Below, piece after piece: positions 1 to 7,735 of a DNA stretch of 64,000 bases. Position numbers and translations under genes: made by a program. The notes under the pieces were generated by a model, which was given only the letters and a program-made list of their open reading frames with translations, made no database searches and was not told the DNA's origin. Source of the stretch: Cupriavidus sp. P-10 (GTDB lineage: Bacteria; Pseudomonadota; Gammaproteobacteria; Burkholderiales; Burkholderiaceae); contig NZ_AP025171.1 in NCBI RefSeq assembly GCF_003402535.2, positions 2,232,001 through 2,296,000 on the forward strand. The letters run 5' to 3'. Position 1 is the first letter of the stretch. Each line of letters begins with the position of its first letter.

Positions 1-311
1 GCGCAAGGCGGGATTGCCGCAGGTGGTCGGCCAGCCGGCGACGTCGAACGATTCCTTGACCGAGAACGGCACGCCGTCCAGGACGCCGCGTGCCTGCCCG
101 GCGCGACGGCGCCGGTCGCTGTCGCGGGCCGCGGCGCGCGCGGCGCTGAAATCCGACAGCACCAATGCATTGATGATCCCGTGCCATGCCTGCCAGGCCG
201 CCTCGCAGGCGTCCACCAGGTCCACCGAGGAAACCGCGCCGCTGCCGAGCCGTTGTGCCATCTCCCACAGCGGCGGAAAGCCGCCAGTCGTCCAGTCGGG
301 CAGGTTCACAT
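1..311 (-). CDS. Amidase (amidase-signature family), N-terminal part, cut by window edge
   Basis: The minus strand starts with ATG at 311 and stays open to the window edge (103 codons). The fragment begins MNLPDWTTGGFPPLWEM and later reads VPFSVKESFDVAGWPTTCG. The second stretch is the amidase-signature family segment carrying the first catalytic lysine (the K of VKE). Family members hydrolyse C-N amide bonds, but the Ser-cisSer part lies outside the window and the substrate cannot be told. A promoter with a GTATAC operator sits about 80 bp upstream, the same design as in front of the diiron oxidase and transporter genes. This places the amidase in the same regulon and suggests the pathway substrate or an intermediate is an amide or carbamoyl compound (inference). 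Confidence 0.85.
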
Positions 312-388
312 CGGCTCCTTGTCGTTATCCGCGCGGTTCAGGCACGGTGGGGGCGTATGAGGGGCTCAGGAGGTACTGCGGTTGCGTT

Positions 389-421
389 GGTATACTATAT
401 TCCGTTTCACGCGCAGTGCAA
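389..421 (-). promoter_or_regulatory. Amidase promoter with GntR-type operator (site a)
   Basis: Operator GGTATACTATATTCC lies at 389-403. Read on the minus strand, a -35 TTGCAC (416-421), 16 bp and a -10 TATAGT (394-399) point toward the amidase, so the operator covers the -10 box. The same 15 bases recur inverted at 7658-7672. It is an imperfect palindrome; the close copy at 5499-5513 is nearly perfect. Likely bound by the FCD-type GntR protein encoded at 905-1612. Confidence 0.7.
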
Positions 422-552
422 GACTAATGTGCGTGCGGGCACCGCGCTGGCAGCGCAAGACCGATCGATTATGCGGGAGAGGCGGCTCGCAGGACGCGTG
501 CCACGGGGATGGAAAGAGCGGCGCGATGCGCCGCCCGGTCATTCAGGTGGGA

Positions 553-729
553 TCAGCAGTGGCCACGGCGCGGCGCATGGCCGCCCAGCGCCTGGATGAA
601 ACGGCCGATATCGCGCAGGCGCAGCGGCATCAGGGGCGAGGCGTGGCGCACGGCGTCACGCGTTGCAAAGTGGCGCAGCAGCTGCTGGCCGACGGGTTGC
701 GAAAGATAGCGTTGCTCGGGCGACAGCAT
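553..729 (-). CDS. Small hypothetical protein (58 aa)
   Basis: An ATG at 729 opens a 58-codon frame, MLSPEQRYLSQPVGQQLLRH to HAPRRGHC. I recognise no family. It is rich in Arg, Gln and His, has no membrane segment, and ends in Cys. A GTATAC operator copy (753-767) lies 24 bp upstream on the same strand, which is the main reason to take the frame as real. The ribosome site is weak (GGG about 10 bases upstream). It could be a small accessory protein of the regulon, a remnant of a longer gene, or chance. Homologues beside the same genes in related genomes would decide. Confidence 0.4.
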   Translation of the reverse strand: MLSPEQRYLSQPVGQQLLRHFATRDAVRHASPLMPLRLRDIGRFIQALGGHAPRRGHC

Positions 730-752
730 GGTAAATCCCAATTGACCTTGAA

Positions 753-767
753 TGCCTACAGTATACA
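753..767 (-). promoter_or_regulatory. GntR-type operator (site b)
   Basis: Read on the minus strand this is TGTATACTGTAGGCA, matching 12 of 15 positions of the best site (5499-5513). It precedes the 58-residue frame by 24 bp. TATACT inside it could act as a -10, but no good -35 is visible. Confidence 0.55.
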
Positions 768-904
768 CATTCTTGGTGCGGTGCGTCATCCGAGGGCACG
801 CAATGCCCTGTTGCCGGGCATGCAATGGCAACGCGGGATTCGGGAAATATCGGCGGGAAATCTCAGCCGGCCACGGGCATGGGGCGGCGGGTCGCCGCCT
901 TCGC

Positions 905-1612
905 TCAGGCCGCCTGCGCCGTGCCGTGCCCGTCCACCGGCAGGTCGGCCGCCTTGGCGGCGCTGTAGACATGGCGCGCGGCCAGCAGCGCGGCAAGGTC
1001 GGCGTCGCCGGCGATCACGGCTTGCAGGATCTGGGCGTGCTCGTCCCAGTTCTGGCGCGCCCGCACCACGTTGGCCGGGCCGAACAGCACCGCGGTGCGC
1101 TCGCGCAGCGAGCGCATCATTTCCTGCAGCACGCTGTTGGCGGCGATGGTGCCGAGCACCTCATGGAAGCGGGTATTGAGCGCGAGCAGCTCATCCGCGC
1201 GGCCCTGTGCGGCGGCCTCCATGCCCTGGCGCAGCACGGTTTCCAGTTCCGCCACCAGCGCCGGATCGCGCCGCTGCGCGGCGAGCTTGGCGTTGAGGCC
1301 TTCCAGCGTGGCGCGCACCTCCACCATCTCGCGCGCGATCACCGGCGACAGGCTCGCCACCGTCGCGCCGCGGCGCGGCTCGATCAGCACCAGCCCTTCG
1401 CTGGCCAGCGCGCGCAGCGCCTCGCGCACCGGGATGCGCGACACGCCCAGTTCCGCCGACAGCTTGTTTTCCACCAGCCGCTCGCCTGGCGCGTACTTGC
1501 CGTTCAGGATGCCCTCGCGCACCTTGTCGGTGACAAGGGCGAACAGCGGCGAGTGGCTGGCACCGAGGCTCAGCGGCTCGGCGGGCGCGGCAGGAGGCGG
1601 AGTGAAGGACAT
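905..1612 (-). CDS. GntR family transcriptional regulator, FadR/FCD type
   Basis: This 235-residue protein has an N-terminal winged helix (about residues 20-85, with NKLSAELGVSRIPVREALRA as the recognition part) and an all-helical FCD effector domain (about 90-220). FCD regulators usually bind carboxylate or amino-acid ligands and commonly repress divergent or adjacent catabolic genes. A copy of the GTATAC motif lies 37-52 bp upstream of its own start (1650-1664), and five more copies lie within 7 kb beside the surrounding enzyme genes. It is therefore the obvious regulator of the cluster, probably a repressor because the best sites overlap -10 boxes. FadR-type operators typically carry GT..AC arms, which fits. 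The ligand is unknown. Confidence 0.9.
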   Translation of the reverse strand: MSFTPPPAAPAEPLSLGASHSPLFALVTDKVREGILNGKYAPGERLVENKLSAELGVSRIPVREALRALASEGLVLIEPRRGATVASLSPVIAREMVEVRATLEGLNAKLAAQRRDPALVAELETVLRQGMEAAAQGRADELLALNTRFHEVLGTIAANSVLQEMMRSLRERTAVLFGPANVVRARQNWDEHAQILQAVIAGDADLAALLAARHVYSAAKAADLPVDGHGTAQAA

Positions 1613-1649
1613 GGGTCGGCAGAGGCGTAGGCGGAAAGGCTGGCGTCAT

Positions 1650-1664
1650 TGTATACCAGCCATC
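1650..1664 (-). promoter_or_regulatory. GntR-type operator (site c), likely autoregulatory
   Basis: TGTATACCAGCCATC keeps the complete left half-site TGTATAC of the 5499-5513 operator but only a few bases of the right half. It lies in the 70-bp gap upstream of the regulator gene. On the minus strand TATACA or TACAAT inside it could be the -10. This is the weakest of the six copies. Confidence 0.45.
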
Positions 1665-1682
1665 CCTGCATCCTGCCATGTC

Positions 1683-2693
1683 TTAACAAAGGTGCTGGAA
1701 GGTAAAGCTGTCCGCGTAGATGTGGTCCGCACTGGCGCCGCGCGCCAGGAAAGCGGCACGGGCGTCACGGATCATGTCGGGCGAGCCGCACAGGTAGATC
1801 GCGTGCTCGCTCAGGTCGCCCACGTCGCCCAGGTCGGCCAGCGCCGCGTCATGCACATAGCCGCGCCTGCCCTGCCAGTCAGCCCCGGCGCGCGACAGCA
1901 CCGGGACGTACCGGAAGTCATAGAGCCGTTCGCCCCATGCCGGGATATCGCCGTGCAGGTACAGGTCTTGCGCCTGCCGCATGCCCCAGTACAGCGACAC
2001 CGGCGGGCAGTCGGGATCGCCCATCAGCGATTCCAGGATCGCCTTGATCGGCGCCAGCCCGGTGCCGGTGGCCACCATCAGCAGCGGCCGGTAATCCCGG
2101 GCGCGATAGAAGAAGTTGCCGAGCGGCAGTTCCACGTCGATCGCATCGCCGGCCTTCATGCGCGGCAGGATGCCATCGGTAAAGGCGCCGCCCGGAATGC
2201 GCCGCACGTGCAGGTCGACGCGCCCGTCCCGCGGCACCGATGCCATCGAGAAGCTGCGCGCGAGCCCGTCGGCACTCAACAGCTTCAGGTACTGGCCGGG
2301 GCGATAGTCCAGCGCGCCCGCGTCTGGCACCTCCAGCTCGACGTGCATGACGTCCGCCGACAGAGCGCGCACCGCCTGCACCACCGCGCGGTGCCGCGCG
2401 GGCCCGGCGCAGGCCTCGTCCTCGCGCGCGGTGCTGATGACGAGGTCTGCCAGCGGCTGCGCCTGGCAAGCCAGGGCGTAGCCGGCGGCGGCCTCGTCCG
2501 GCGCCAGGCCGAACGGCTCCTCGTCGTAGCGCACCTGCCCGTCGAGCAGGCGGATGCGGCAGGTGCCGCAGCCGCCCAGCTGGCAATCGTGCGGCAAGGC
2601 GATGCTGGCCCGCCCGGCGGCCTGCAACAGGGTCTCGCCGCGTTCGACGAAAAAGACCTGCTGCGTCTCGGCGATCTGGATGCGGTACGACAT
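1683..2693 (-). CDS. NAD(P)H-dependent flavin/2Fe-2S oxidoreductase (oxygenase reductase component)
   Basis: A 336-residue protein starting MSYRIQIAETQQVFF. Residues 1-90 are a plant-type 2Fe-2S ferredoxin domain with ligands C37, C42, C45 and C76. This is followed by an FAD-binding barrel (YRPGQYLKLL and RSFSMAS) and a C-terminal NAD(P)-binding domain (LLMVATGTGLAPIKAIL; CGSPDMI). The order ferredoxin-FAD-NAD is that of BenC/XylZ-type reductases, which pass electrons from NAD(P)H to an oxygenase. No ring-hydroxylating oxygenase is nearby. The most likely acceptors are the two ferredoxins at 9.3-10.4 kb and the diiron oxidase at 4680-5411 (inference). ATG 2693 gives the expected domain start. 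Only 8 bp separate it from the GlcG-like gene, so the two are probably co-transcribed. Confidence 0.9.
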   Translation of the reverse strand: MSYRIQIAETQQVFFVERGETLLQAAGRASIALPHDCQLGGCGTCRIRLLDGQVRYDEEPFGLAPDEAAAGYALACQAQPLADLVISTAREDEACAGPARHRAVVQAVRALSADVMHVELEVPDAGALDYRPGQYLKLLSADGLARSFSMASVPRDGRVDLHVRRIPGGAFTDGILPRMKAGDAIDVELPLGNFFYRARDYRPLLMVATGTGLAPIKAILESLMGDPDCPPVSLYWGMRQAQDLYLHGDIPAWGERLYDFRYVPVLSRAGADWQGRRGYVHDAALADLGDVGDLSEHAIYLCGSPDMIRDARAAFLARGASADHIYADSFTFQHLC

Positions 2694-2701
2694 GGAACCT
2701 C

Positions 2702-3181
2702 CTACTTCTTGATATCGGCCTGCACCAGCACCTTCAGGTCCTGCGGCGCCAGCAGTTCGGCCAGCGCCTGCAGCGCCGCCAGCCCGGCCTGCGTGTCCTG
2801 CTCGCCGTTGCCACCGGACAGGCCGATGCCGCCGATCACCTCGTCGTTGACCACGATCGGGAAGCCGCCGACGAACGCGGCGAACTTGCCCTCGAAGCTC
2901 CACTGGATGCCAAAGGCCTCGTTGCCCGGCAGCGCCGGCCCGTTGGGCGGCGTGGTGAACAGGTGGGTGGAGCGCTTGTGGCCCGCGGCAGTGAAGGCCT
3001 TGTTCCATGCGATCTGCGGCCCGGTAATGCGGGCGCCGTCCATGCGTTCGAGCGCGAGCGGGTAGCCGCCCTCGTCGACCACGCAGATCGACTCCAGCAC
3101 GCCGATTTCCTCCGAGCGCCGGATCGCGGCGGCAACCATGTGGCGCGCTTCGCGCAGTTCCAGCTTGATGGCTTTCTTCAT
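2702..3181 (-). CDS. GlcG/HbpS family protein (heme-degrading/binding-like domain)
   Basis: The 159 residues (MKKAIKLELREARHMVAAAI onward) match the small GlcG/HbpS fold found in glycolate-operon GlcG, Streptomyces HbpS and PduO C-termini. Conserved features visible are VDEGGYPLALERMDGA, the AFTAAGHKRST segment and the GGFPIVVNDEVIGGIGLSGG loop. Family members bind heme, cobalamin or iron, or accompany oxidative enzymes; the exact role is rarely known. It sits between the reductase and the aldehyde dehydrogenase in a tight minus-strand run. It may be a cofactor-handling or protective protein for the oxygenase (inference). Confidence 0.8.
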   Translation of the reverse strand: MKKAIKLELREARHMVAAAIRRSEEIGVLESICVVDEGGYPLALERMDGARITGPQIAWNKAFTAAGHKRSTHLFTTPPNGPALPGNEAFGIQWSFEGKFAAFVGGFPIVVNDEVIGGIGLSGGNGEQDTQAGLAALQALAELLAPQDLKVLVQADIKK

Positions 3182-3208
3182 GTCTGTGACTCCTTGCGAC
3201 GGCCGGGC

Positions 3209-4654
3209 TCAGGCGCCCCGGTAGACCGTCTTGACCTGCGTATAGAACTCCAGCCCGGTGCGGCCCGACTCGCGGAAGGTCGAGGTGCTCGACCGCTTGA
3301 CCCCGCCGAACGGCGCGTTGACCAGGTTGCCGGTGGTGGTGCGGTTGATCTTGACCGTGCCCGCCTCGATGTCCGTGGCGAAGTGGTGGATGTAGCGCGG
3401 GTTGCTGGTGACAATGGCCGCGGCCAGTCCATACTCGGTGTCGTTGGCCTTGGCGATGGCATCGGCGTAGCCGGTGAAGCCGATGATGGCGATCACCGGG
3501 CCGAAGATCTCCTCGCGCGCGATCCGCATGGGTTGCGTCACGTCGGTGAATACCGTCGGTGCAACGTAGTAGCCCTTGTCATAGTCGCCGCCGGTCAGGC
3601 GCGCGCCGCCGCACAGCAGCGTTGCCTCGGACTTGCCGATGTCGATGTAGCGCAGCACCGTTTCCAGCTGCTTGTGCGAGGCCAGCGGCCCGAGATCCAT
3701 GCCCGGCGTCATGCCGCTGCCGATCTTGAGCGTGGCGACCTTCGCCAGCAGGCGCTCGGTGTATGCCGCCTTGACGGATTCGGCCACCAGCACGCGGCTG
3801 GTGCCGGTGCACGCCTGCCCCGACAGCGAGAAGCCACCCTTGATGGTCAGGTCGACGGCGCGATCGAGGTCGGCGTCTTCCATCACGATCAGCGGGTTCT
3901 TGCCGCCCAGTTCCATCTGCGTGCGCGTGGTCAGCGGCGCCGCGCGGTGGATCTGCTCGCCGGCGCGCGACGAGCCGGTGAACGAGATCGCGCGCACGGC
4001 CGGCGCCTCGGTGATGGTGGCGCCAATCTCCGCGGCGCTGCCAGTGATGAAGTTCAGCACGCCCTTGGGCAGGCCGGCCCTGATCAATGCCTCGGCCAGC
4101 CGATAGCCCGACAGCGGCGCCTCGGACGACGGCTTGAACACCACCGTGTTGCCGGTCACCAGCGCCGGCGCGATCTTGCGCGCGGGGATCGATACCGGGA
4201 AATTCCACGGCGCGATCACCGTCACCACGCCCAGCGGCTCGCGCTGGCTGTAGACGAGCTGGTCGGGATCGTCGTTGGGAAACACCTCGCCGGTGAAGGT
4301 CTGCCCTTCCACGGCGTAGAAGCGCAGCGTCTGGGCCGAGCGCAGCACCTCGTCGCGCGCCAGCGCCAGCGCCTTGCCTTCCTCGCGGGTCAGCTCGGCG
4401 GCAATGCTGTCGGCGTTGGCTTCCAGGTGCTCCGCCGCGCGGTTGAGGATGGCGGCGCGCTTGCCGACCGGGGTCTTTCTCCAGCCGGCAAATGCCGCCG
4501 CCGCGGCAGCCACGGCCGCCTGCGCGTCCACCGCGGACGACGCCTGGAAGCGGCCCACGATGTCGGCGGTGTCGGCCGGGTTGACGTTGTCGAAGGTGCG
4601 GCCCGACTGGCAGGCCGCCCATTCGCCGTCGATATGGTTCAGGAATAGGGTCAT
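3209..4654 (-). CDS. NAD(P)-dependent aldehyde dehydrogenase
   Basis: This 481-residue protein of the ALDH superfamily has all key residues: APWNF (N151), the general base E248 in MELGGKNP, and the nucleophile C282 in SGQACTGTSR, with the EEIFGPV motif near the C-terminus. It oxidises an aldehyde to the acid. By overall look it resembles semialdehyde dehydrogenases (vanillin, succinate or 2-oxoglutarate semialdehyde types), but the substrate cannot be assigned. It lies 25 bp downstream of the diiron oxidase gene on the same transcript, so it probably removes an aldehyde made by that enzyme or by a later step. Confidence 0.9.
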   Translation of the reverse strand: MTLFLNHIDGEWAACQSGRTFDNVNPADTADIVGRFQASSAVDAQAAVAAAAAAFAGWRKTPVGKRAAILNRAAEHLEANADSIAAELTREEGKALALARDEVLRSAQTLRFYAVEGQTFTGEVFPNDDPDQLVYSQREPLGVVTVIAPWNFPVSIPARKIAPALVTGNTVVFKPSSEAPLSGYRLAEALIRAGLPKGVLNFITGSAAEIGATITEAPAVRAISFTGSSRAGEQIHRAAPLTTRTQMELGGKNPLIVMEDADLDRAVDLTIKGGFSLSGQACTGTSRVLVAESVKAAYTERLLAKVATLKIGSGMTPGMDLGPLASHKQLETVLRYIDIGKSEATLLCGGARLTGGDYDKGYYVAPTVFTDVTQPMRIAREEIFGPVIAIIGFTGYADAIAKANDTEYGLAAAIVTSNPRYIHHFATDIEAGTVKINRTTTGNLVNAPFGGVKRSSTSTFRESGRTGLEFYTQVKTVYRGA

Positions 4655-4679
4655 CGTCGTTGTGGATGCGCGGCGCCGC

Positions 4680-5411
4680 TCAGGCGGCCATGTCCAGTTC
4701 GGGCAGCGGCAGCTCTTTCTCGACGTAGTCGTGGTAGAGCGCGGTCGTGTACAGCAGCCGCATCTGCGCGCCGATCTCGCAGATCTTCAGGCAGCGCTGC
4801 TGCAGCTCCGGCGTGTTGGCGTGCTCCAGCACGATCTGGTAGCCGCGCTCGCCATGGATCTCGTCCGAGACGATATGCAGGTCGAAGAACTCGACCTCCT
4901 CGTCGGTGAACTGGTACTTGTCGCGCAGCGTCGGCGTCTGCTTGCGGTAAATCGACGGCACCTGCGACTCCAGCCCGACCACCAGTCCGGCCACTGCCAC
5001 GATCGGGTCTTCGCGCATGGCCACCGCATAGCACCAGCTCTGCAGGCCGCGCGTGGTGGGCGACATGTTGTCCGGGTCGATCACGCGCTCGCGCGTGGTG
5101 CCGCAGGCTTCGGCAAAGCGGATCAGCAGGTCGGTGTGGCGGTCGCCGCCGATCTCTTCCTCGTACATGTTGGCCAGCAGGAAATCCTTGGCTTCGGTAT
5201 AGCGGTCCGGCGTACGGGCGTAGATGTAGCCCAGGTAATCCGCGAACGGGCCGACGTAGTGATAGTGGTTCTCGGCCCAGCGTGCGAGATGGGCGCGGGT
5301 CAGCTTGCCGCTGGCCCAGGCCACGCTGAACGGCGCCTTGTTGGCACTCTTGCCTTTGATGGATTCTTCGAGGGCGGCACGGAAATCTTCGCGGTTCATC
5401 AGTTCGGCCAT
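4680..5411 (-). CDS. Heme-oxygenase-like diiron oxidase (HDO; TenA/PqqC/CADD-like fold)
   Basis: This 243-residue protein starts at ATG 5411 (AGGAG nine bases upstream; an ATG at 5495 lies on the operator and is unlikely). It carries a full set of putative diiron ligands: E85 and H92 (E-x6-H in MYEEEIGGDRHTDLL), E148 (GLESQVP), and H179, D183, H186 (FFDLHIVSDEIHGERG). Their spacings (7; 31; 4; 3) nearly equal those I recall for Chlamydia CADD and match the H-x3-D-x2-H helix of UndA. Known HDOs perform O2-dependent N-oxygenation, decarboxylation or C-C cleavage of amino or fatty acids, or self-sacrificing pABA synthesis. K157 lies close to the CADD sacrificial lysine position, but that role is speculative. 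The gene is first after promoter d and is followed by the aldehyde dehydrogenase, GlcG-like and reductase genes. Confidence 0.85.
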   Translation of the reverse strand: MAELMNREDFRAALEESIKGKSANKAPFSVAWASGKLTRAHLARWAENHYHYVGPFADYLGYIYARTPDRYTEAKDFLLANMYEEEIGGDRHTDLLIRFAEACGTTRERVIDPDNMSPTTRGLQSWCYAVAMREDPIVAVAGLVVGLESQVPSIYRKQTPTLRDKYQFTDEEVEFFDLHIVSDEIHGERGYQIVLEHANTPELQQRCLKICEIGAQMRLLYTTALYHDYVEKELPLPELDMAA

Positions 5412-5498
5412 GACGGGGGCTCCTGGTTGGCGATGTGGGGCGATTCGGTGGGTTGGATGCCGGGGCCGGCTTGCAGACAGAATCGGCCTCGGCATGGT

Positions 5499-5531
5499 TG
5501 TATACTATATACAGTCAGTCAGTGACGACAA
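5499..5531 (-). promoter_or_regulatory. Diiron-oxidase operon promoter with best GntR-type operator (site d)
   Basis: TGTATACTATATACA (5499-5513) is a palindrome apart from its centre. On the minus strand, -35 TTGTCG (5526-5531), 16 bp and -10 TATAGT (5504-5509) precede the oxidase gene; the operator covers the -10. The same geometry occurs at 389-421 and 7640-7672, so repression by blocking polymerase is likely. Confidence 0.75.
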
Positions 5532-5588
5532 GTGCCTTGTTGACTAATCACGTCGGTGTTTACCCGGCGCTGAAGCGAGCGGCGGCGT

Positions 5589-6530
5589 TCAGGCGGCGCA
5601 ACGCTCCGCCGAGCCGGCCCCGCCCGCCATGCGCGACCAGGCGAAGCCGGCCAGCGCCACGTCTTCCAGCCCCACGCCGACCGACTTGTAGATCACGATG
5701 TCGTCGTCGCGCTGCCTTGCCGACACCTTGCCGAGCACGACCTCAGCCAGTTCCACGATCTTCCCTGCCGGCAGCGCCTGCGGATCGGCCAGCACGATAT
5801 CGCCGGCCTCGCGGGTGGATTGCTGCCGCCACTCCACCACCACCGCGGCGGCGCGGCGCAGCGCGGCGTCGTCCAGTTCGCGCGTGTGCGGCAGGCTGGA
5901 GCCGATGGCTGCCACGAAGGCGCCCGGGCGGATCGACGTGCCGGCGAACAGCGGCGTGGTCGCACGCGAGGCCGTGACGATAATGTCGGCCTCGGCCACC
6001 GCGGCATCGGGCTCGGCCAGCGCCACCGGGATGCCGCACTGCGCCGACAGCCGCGCGGGCATGCCGGCGTCCGCATGCGGGTCGGACACCAGGATGCGTT
6101 CCAGCCCCAGCGTGGCGCTGAGCTGGCGCGCGTGCTGCACGCCCTGCGTGCCGGCGCCAAACAAAGCCAGCGTGCGCGCGCCGGGACGGGCCAGCCGCTG
6201 CGCCGCCAGCGTGGTGCAGGCCGCCGTGCGCAGGCGCGTGATGGCGCCGGCGTCAAAGGAAGCCAGCGGCCGGCCGTCGTCGGCCGAGAAGATCAGGATG
6301 ACAAAGGAGAACTGGCCATTGATGGTGGTGTAGACCTTGGCCCCGGCCACGCCCTGCTGCGGGATGACCGCCCCCAGCGTGGACAGCTTGACGCCGCCGG
6401 CCTCGGTGCGGATGCGCTCCTGCATCGCGGCATCGCCACGCCCGAAGCTGGAAAACGCCGCCTCCATGACCTGCCGGGCATCTTCCGGGGTGACGTGGGC
6501 ATCGATCATCGCGTCTGTGATGTGCTGCAT
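5589..6530 (-). CDS. Ornithine cyclodeaminase / mu-crystallin (ketimine reductase) family protein
   Basis: A 313-residue protein with the family layout: an N-terminal substrate domain (KVYTTINGQF; GAITRLRTAACTTLAA) and a Rossmann domain with LALFGAGTQGVQHARQL (about 125-141) and AAIGSSLPHTRELDD. Members deaminate ornithine to proline, reduce cyclic imines such as piperideine- or pyrroline-2-carboxylate, or make or oxidise N-alkyl amino acids, using NAD(P)H. Beside an oxidase, an aldehyde dehydrogenase and an amidase, imine handling during breakdown of an amine, amino acid or N-heterocycle is plausible (inference). It ends 177 bp before the oxidase start, with promoter d between them, and follows the TauE/SafE gene by 66 bp. 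Confidence 0.85.
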   Translation of the reverse strand: MQHITDAMIDAHVTPEDARQVMEAAFSSFGRGDAAMQERIRTEAGGVKLSTLGAVIPQQGVAGAKVYTTINGQFSFVILIFSADDGRPLASFDAGAITRLRTAACTTLAAQRLARPGARTLALFGAGTQGVQHARQLSATLGLERILVSDPHADAGMPARLSAQCGIPVALAEPDAAVAEADIIVTASRATTPLFAGTSIRPGAFVAAIGSSLPHTRELDDAALRRAAAVVVEWRQQSTREAGDIVLADPQALPAGKIVELAEVVLGKVSARQRDDDIVIYKSVGVGLEDVALAGFAWSRMAGGAGSAERCAA

Positions 6531-6596
6531 GGGAACTCCGCTGGTTGGGTTGACCTGGAAAGCGAAAAAATCAGAAGCGACGCGGGCACGGCGGCA

Positions 6597-7352
6597 TCAG
6601 GCAAAGGCCGCGCGGCCGAGCACGCCCAGCGCGCCGGCCGCGCACAAGCCCAGCAGCAAGCGGCGCACCGCGGTGGGAGAAACGCGCCCGCGCAGCCGGT
6701 TCGAGAGCACGAAGCCGGCCAGCAGGAACGGTGCAAGCACCAGTGCCAGCATCAGTTGCGGCAAGCCAAAGCGCCCCGCCAGCGCCAGCATGGAGAGCGA
6801 CAGCACGGCGCCGCCGGACAGGATGGTGCCCATGGTGGCGCGCATCGGCGCGGGCGCCATATGCTGCATGACCAGCGCGAACGGCGGCGCGCCGGCCGAG
6901 GTGATGGTCCCCATGAAGCCGGACAAAGTGCCGGCAACGACCACGTTGCGCGAACTGGGCAGCAGGCGCCAGCCCAGCAGGCTCAACGCCACGGCGGCCA
7001 GGATCGACAACGAGAACAGCACCGCCAGCGGTCCCGGCGCCAGCCACGCGATGGTCAGCACCGCGGCGGCCCCGCCGAGGGCGCGGCCGGCCAGCGCAAA
7101 GCCGGCGATGTTCCAGACGATGGCCTCGCGCTCGCGCAAGGCGCCCATCAGTGACAGGCAGCAGCCCATCGCCAGCAGCGGCCCGGGCACCAGGTCGGGG
7201 AAGAAGATCGCGCCCAGCGGCGCCGACAGCATCGCAAAGCCGATCCCGCCCACCCCCTGCAGGCAGGCGCCCGCCAGGATGAGCGCCCCCATCGACAGGT
7301 AGTCCGGGACGGACAGGCCGGCGGGCAGCAGCGAGAGCAACGTGTCGGGCAT
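6597..7352 (-). CDS. TauE/SafE family membrane transporter
   Basis: From ATG 7352 (MPDTLLSLLPAGLSVPDYLS) the 251 residues contain about eight hydrophobic segments in two repeats, with GGIGFAMLSAPLG in the first and GTLSGFMGTITSAGAPPFAL in the second, as in the TauE/SafE (DUF81) family. These permeases export or import sulfonates, sulfite, sulfoacetate or small organic acids; direction and cargo cannot be told here. An upstream in-frame start (7433) would add a non-hydrophobic leader and is not favoured. It is the first gene of the leftward transcript that continues into the cyclodeaminase-like gene. Confidence 0.85.
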   Translation of the reverse strand: MPDTLLSLLPAGLSVPDYLSMGALILAGACLQGVGGIGFAMLSAPLGAIFFPDLVPGPLLAMGCCLSLMGALREREAIVWNIAGFALAGRALGGAAAVLTIAWLAPGPLAVLFSLSILAAVALSLLGWRLLPSSRNVVVAGTLSGFMGTITSAGAPPFALVMQHMAPAPMRATMGTILSGGAVLSLSMLALAGRFGLPQLMLALVLAPFLLAGFVLSNRLRGRVSPTAVRRLLLGLCAAGALGVLGRAAFA

Positions 7353-7481
7353 GGCGGAAGGCAAGGTGGCAAGAAGGCAAGTGGCGGACGGCCGGGGGCG
7401 GCTCAGCGGCCGGAAACCCGGGCACGCGGGCACGCGTCCTGCTCATCTTGCGCGCTTGTCCGTCTGAAATCGATATAAAAC

Positions 7482-7496
7482 GGTATACAGTCTACA
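7482..7496 (-). promoter_or_regulatory. GntR-type operator (site e) for the TauE/SafE transcript
   Basis: GGTATACAGTCTACA matches 11 of 15 positions of the 5499-5513 site. On the minus strand TTCACA, 15 bp and TATACC could form a weak promoter for the gene starting at 7352. Confidence 0.5.
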
Positions 7497-7639
7497 TATC
7501 GATGTGAAGCCAGGCAACCGGATTGGGTGTTTCATGCACCATCGGAAGGACTGCGGATCGCTTCATTTCCCAATAAATGTGCGGCCTGAAGTGACTTTGC
7601 CCCGCACTCGCCTAGGCGTAATTCCCGATGAGAAAACGC

Positions 7640-7672
7640 TTGGCGCGAGGATGCACTGGAATATAGTATACC
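7640..7672 (+). promoter_or_regulatory. Transporter-ferredoxin operon promoter with GntR-type operator (site f)
   Basis: -35 TTGGCG (7640-7645), 16 bp, -10 TATAGT (7662-7667), with operator GGAATATAGTATACC at 7658-7672 covering the -10. The 15 bases are the exact reverse complement of site a at 389-403. The start codon of the transporter follows 63 bp later. Confidence 0.7.
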
Positions 7673-7735
7673 GAAACGGATGCGGCGCAGCCGATGCATC
7701 CTCCCCACAAAACCCTCCGCCCCCAGGGAGTCTTC

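Larger units (their letters stand above)
7353..7735. other. 383-bp divergent intergenic region of the oxidase cluster
   Basis: The gap separates the leftward TauE/SafE gene from the rightward transporter. It holds two operator copies 176 bp apart (7482-7496 and 7658-7672). The second sits on a clear promoter. I see no credible short gene in the gap and no RNA structure I recognise. The spacing would allow looping by a dimeric repressor (inference). Confidence 0.7.

Noticed and set aside
5412..5495. Longer start (ATG 5495) for the diiron oxidase
   Set aside because: The added 28 residues are Pro/Arg/His-rich, the codon abuts the operator and -10 box, and AGGAG stands before ATG 5411 instead.
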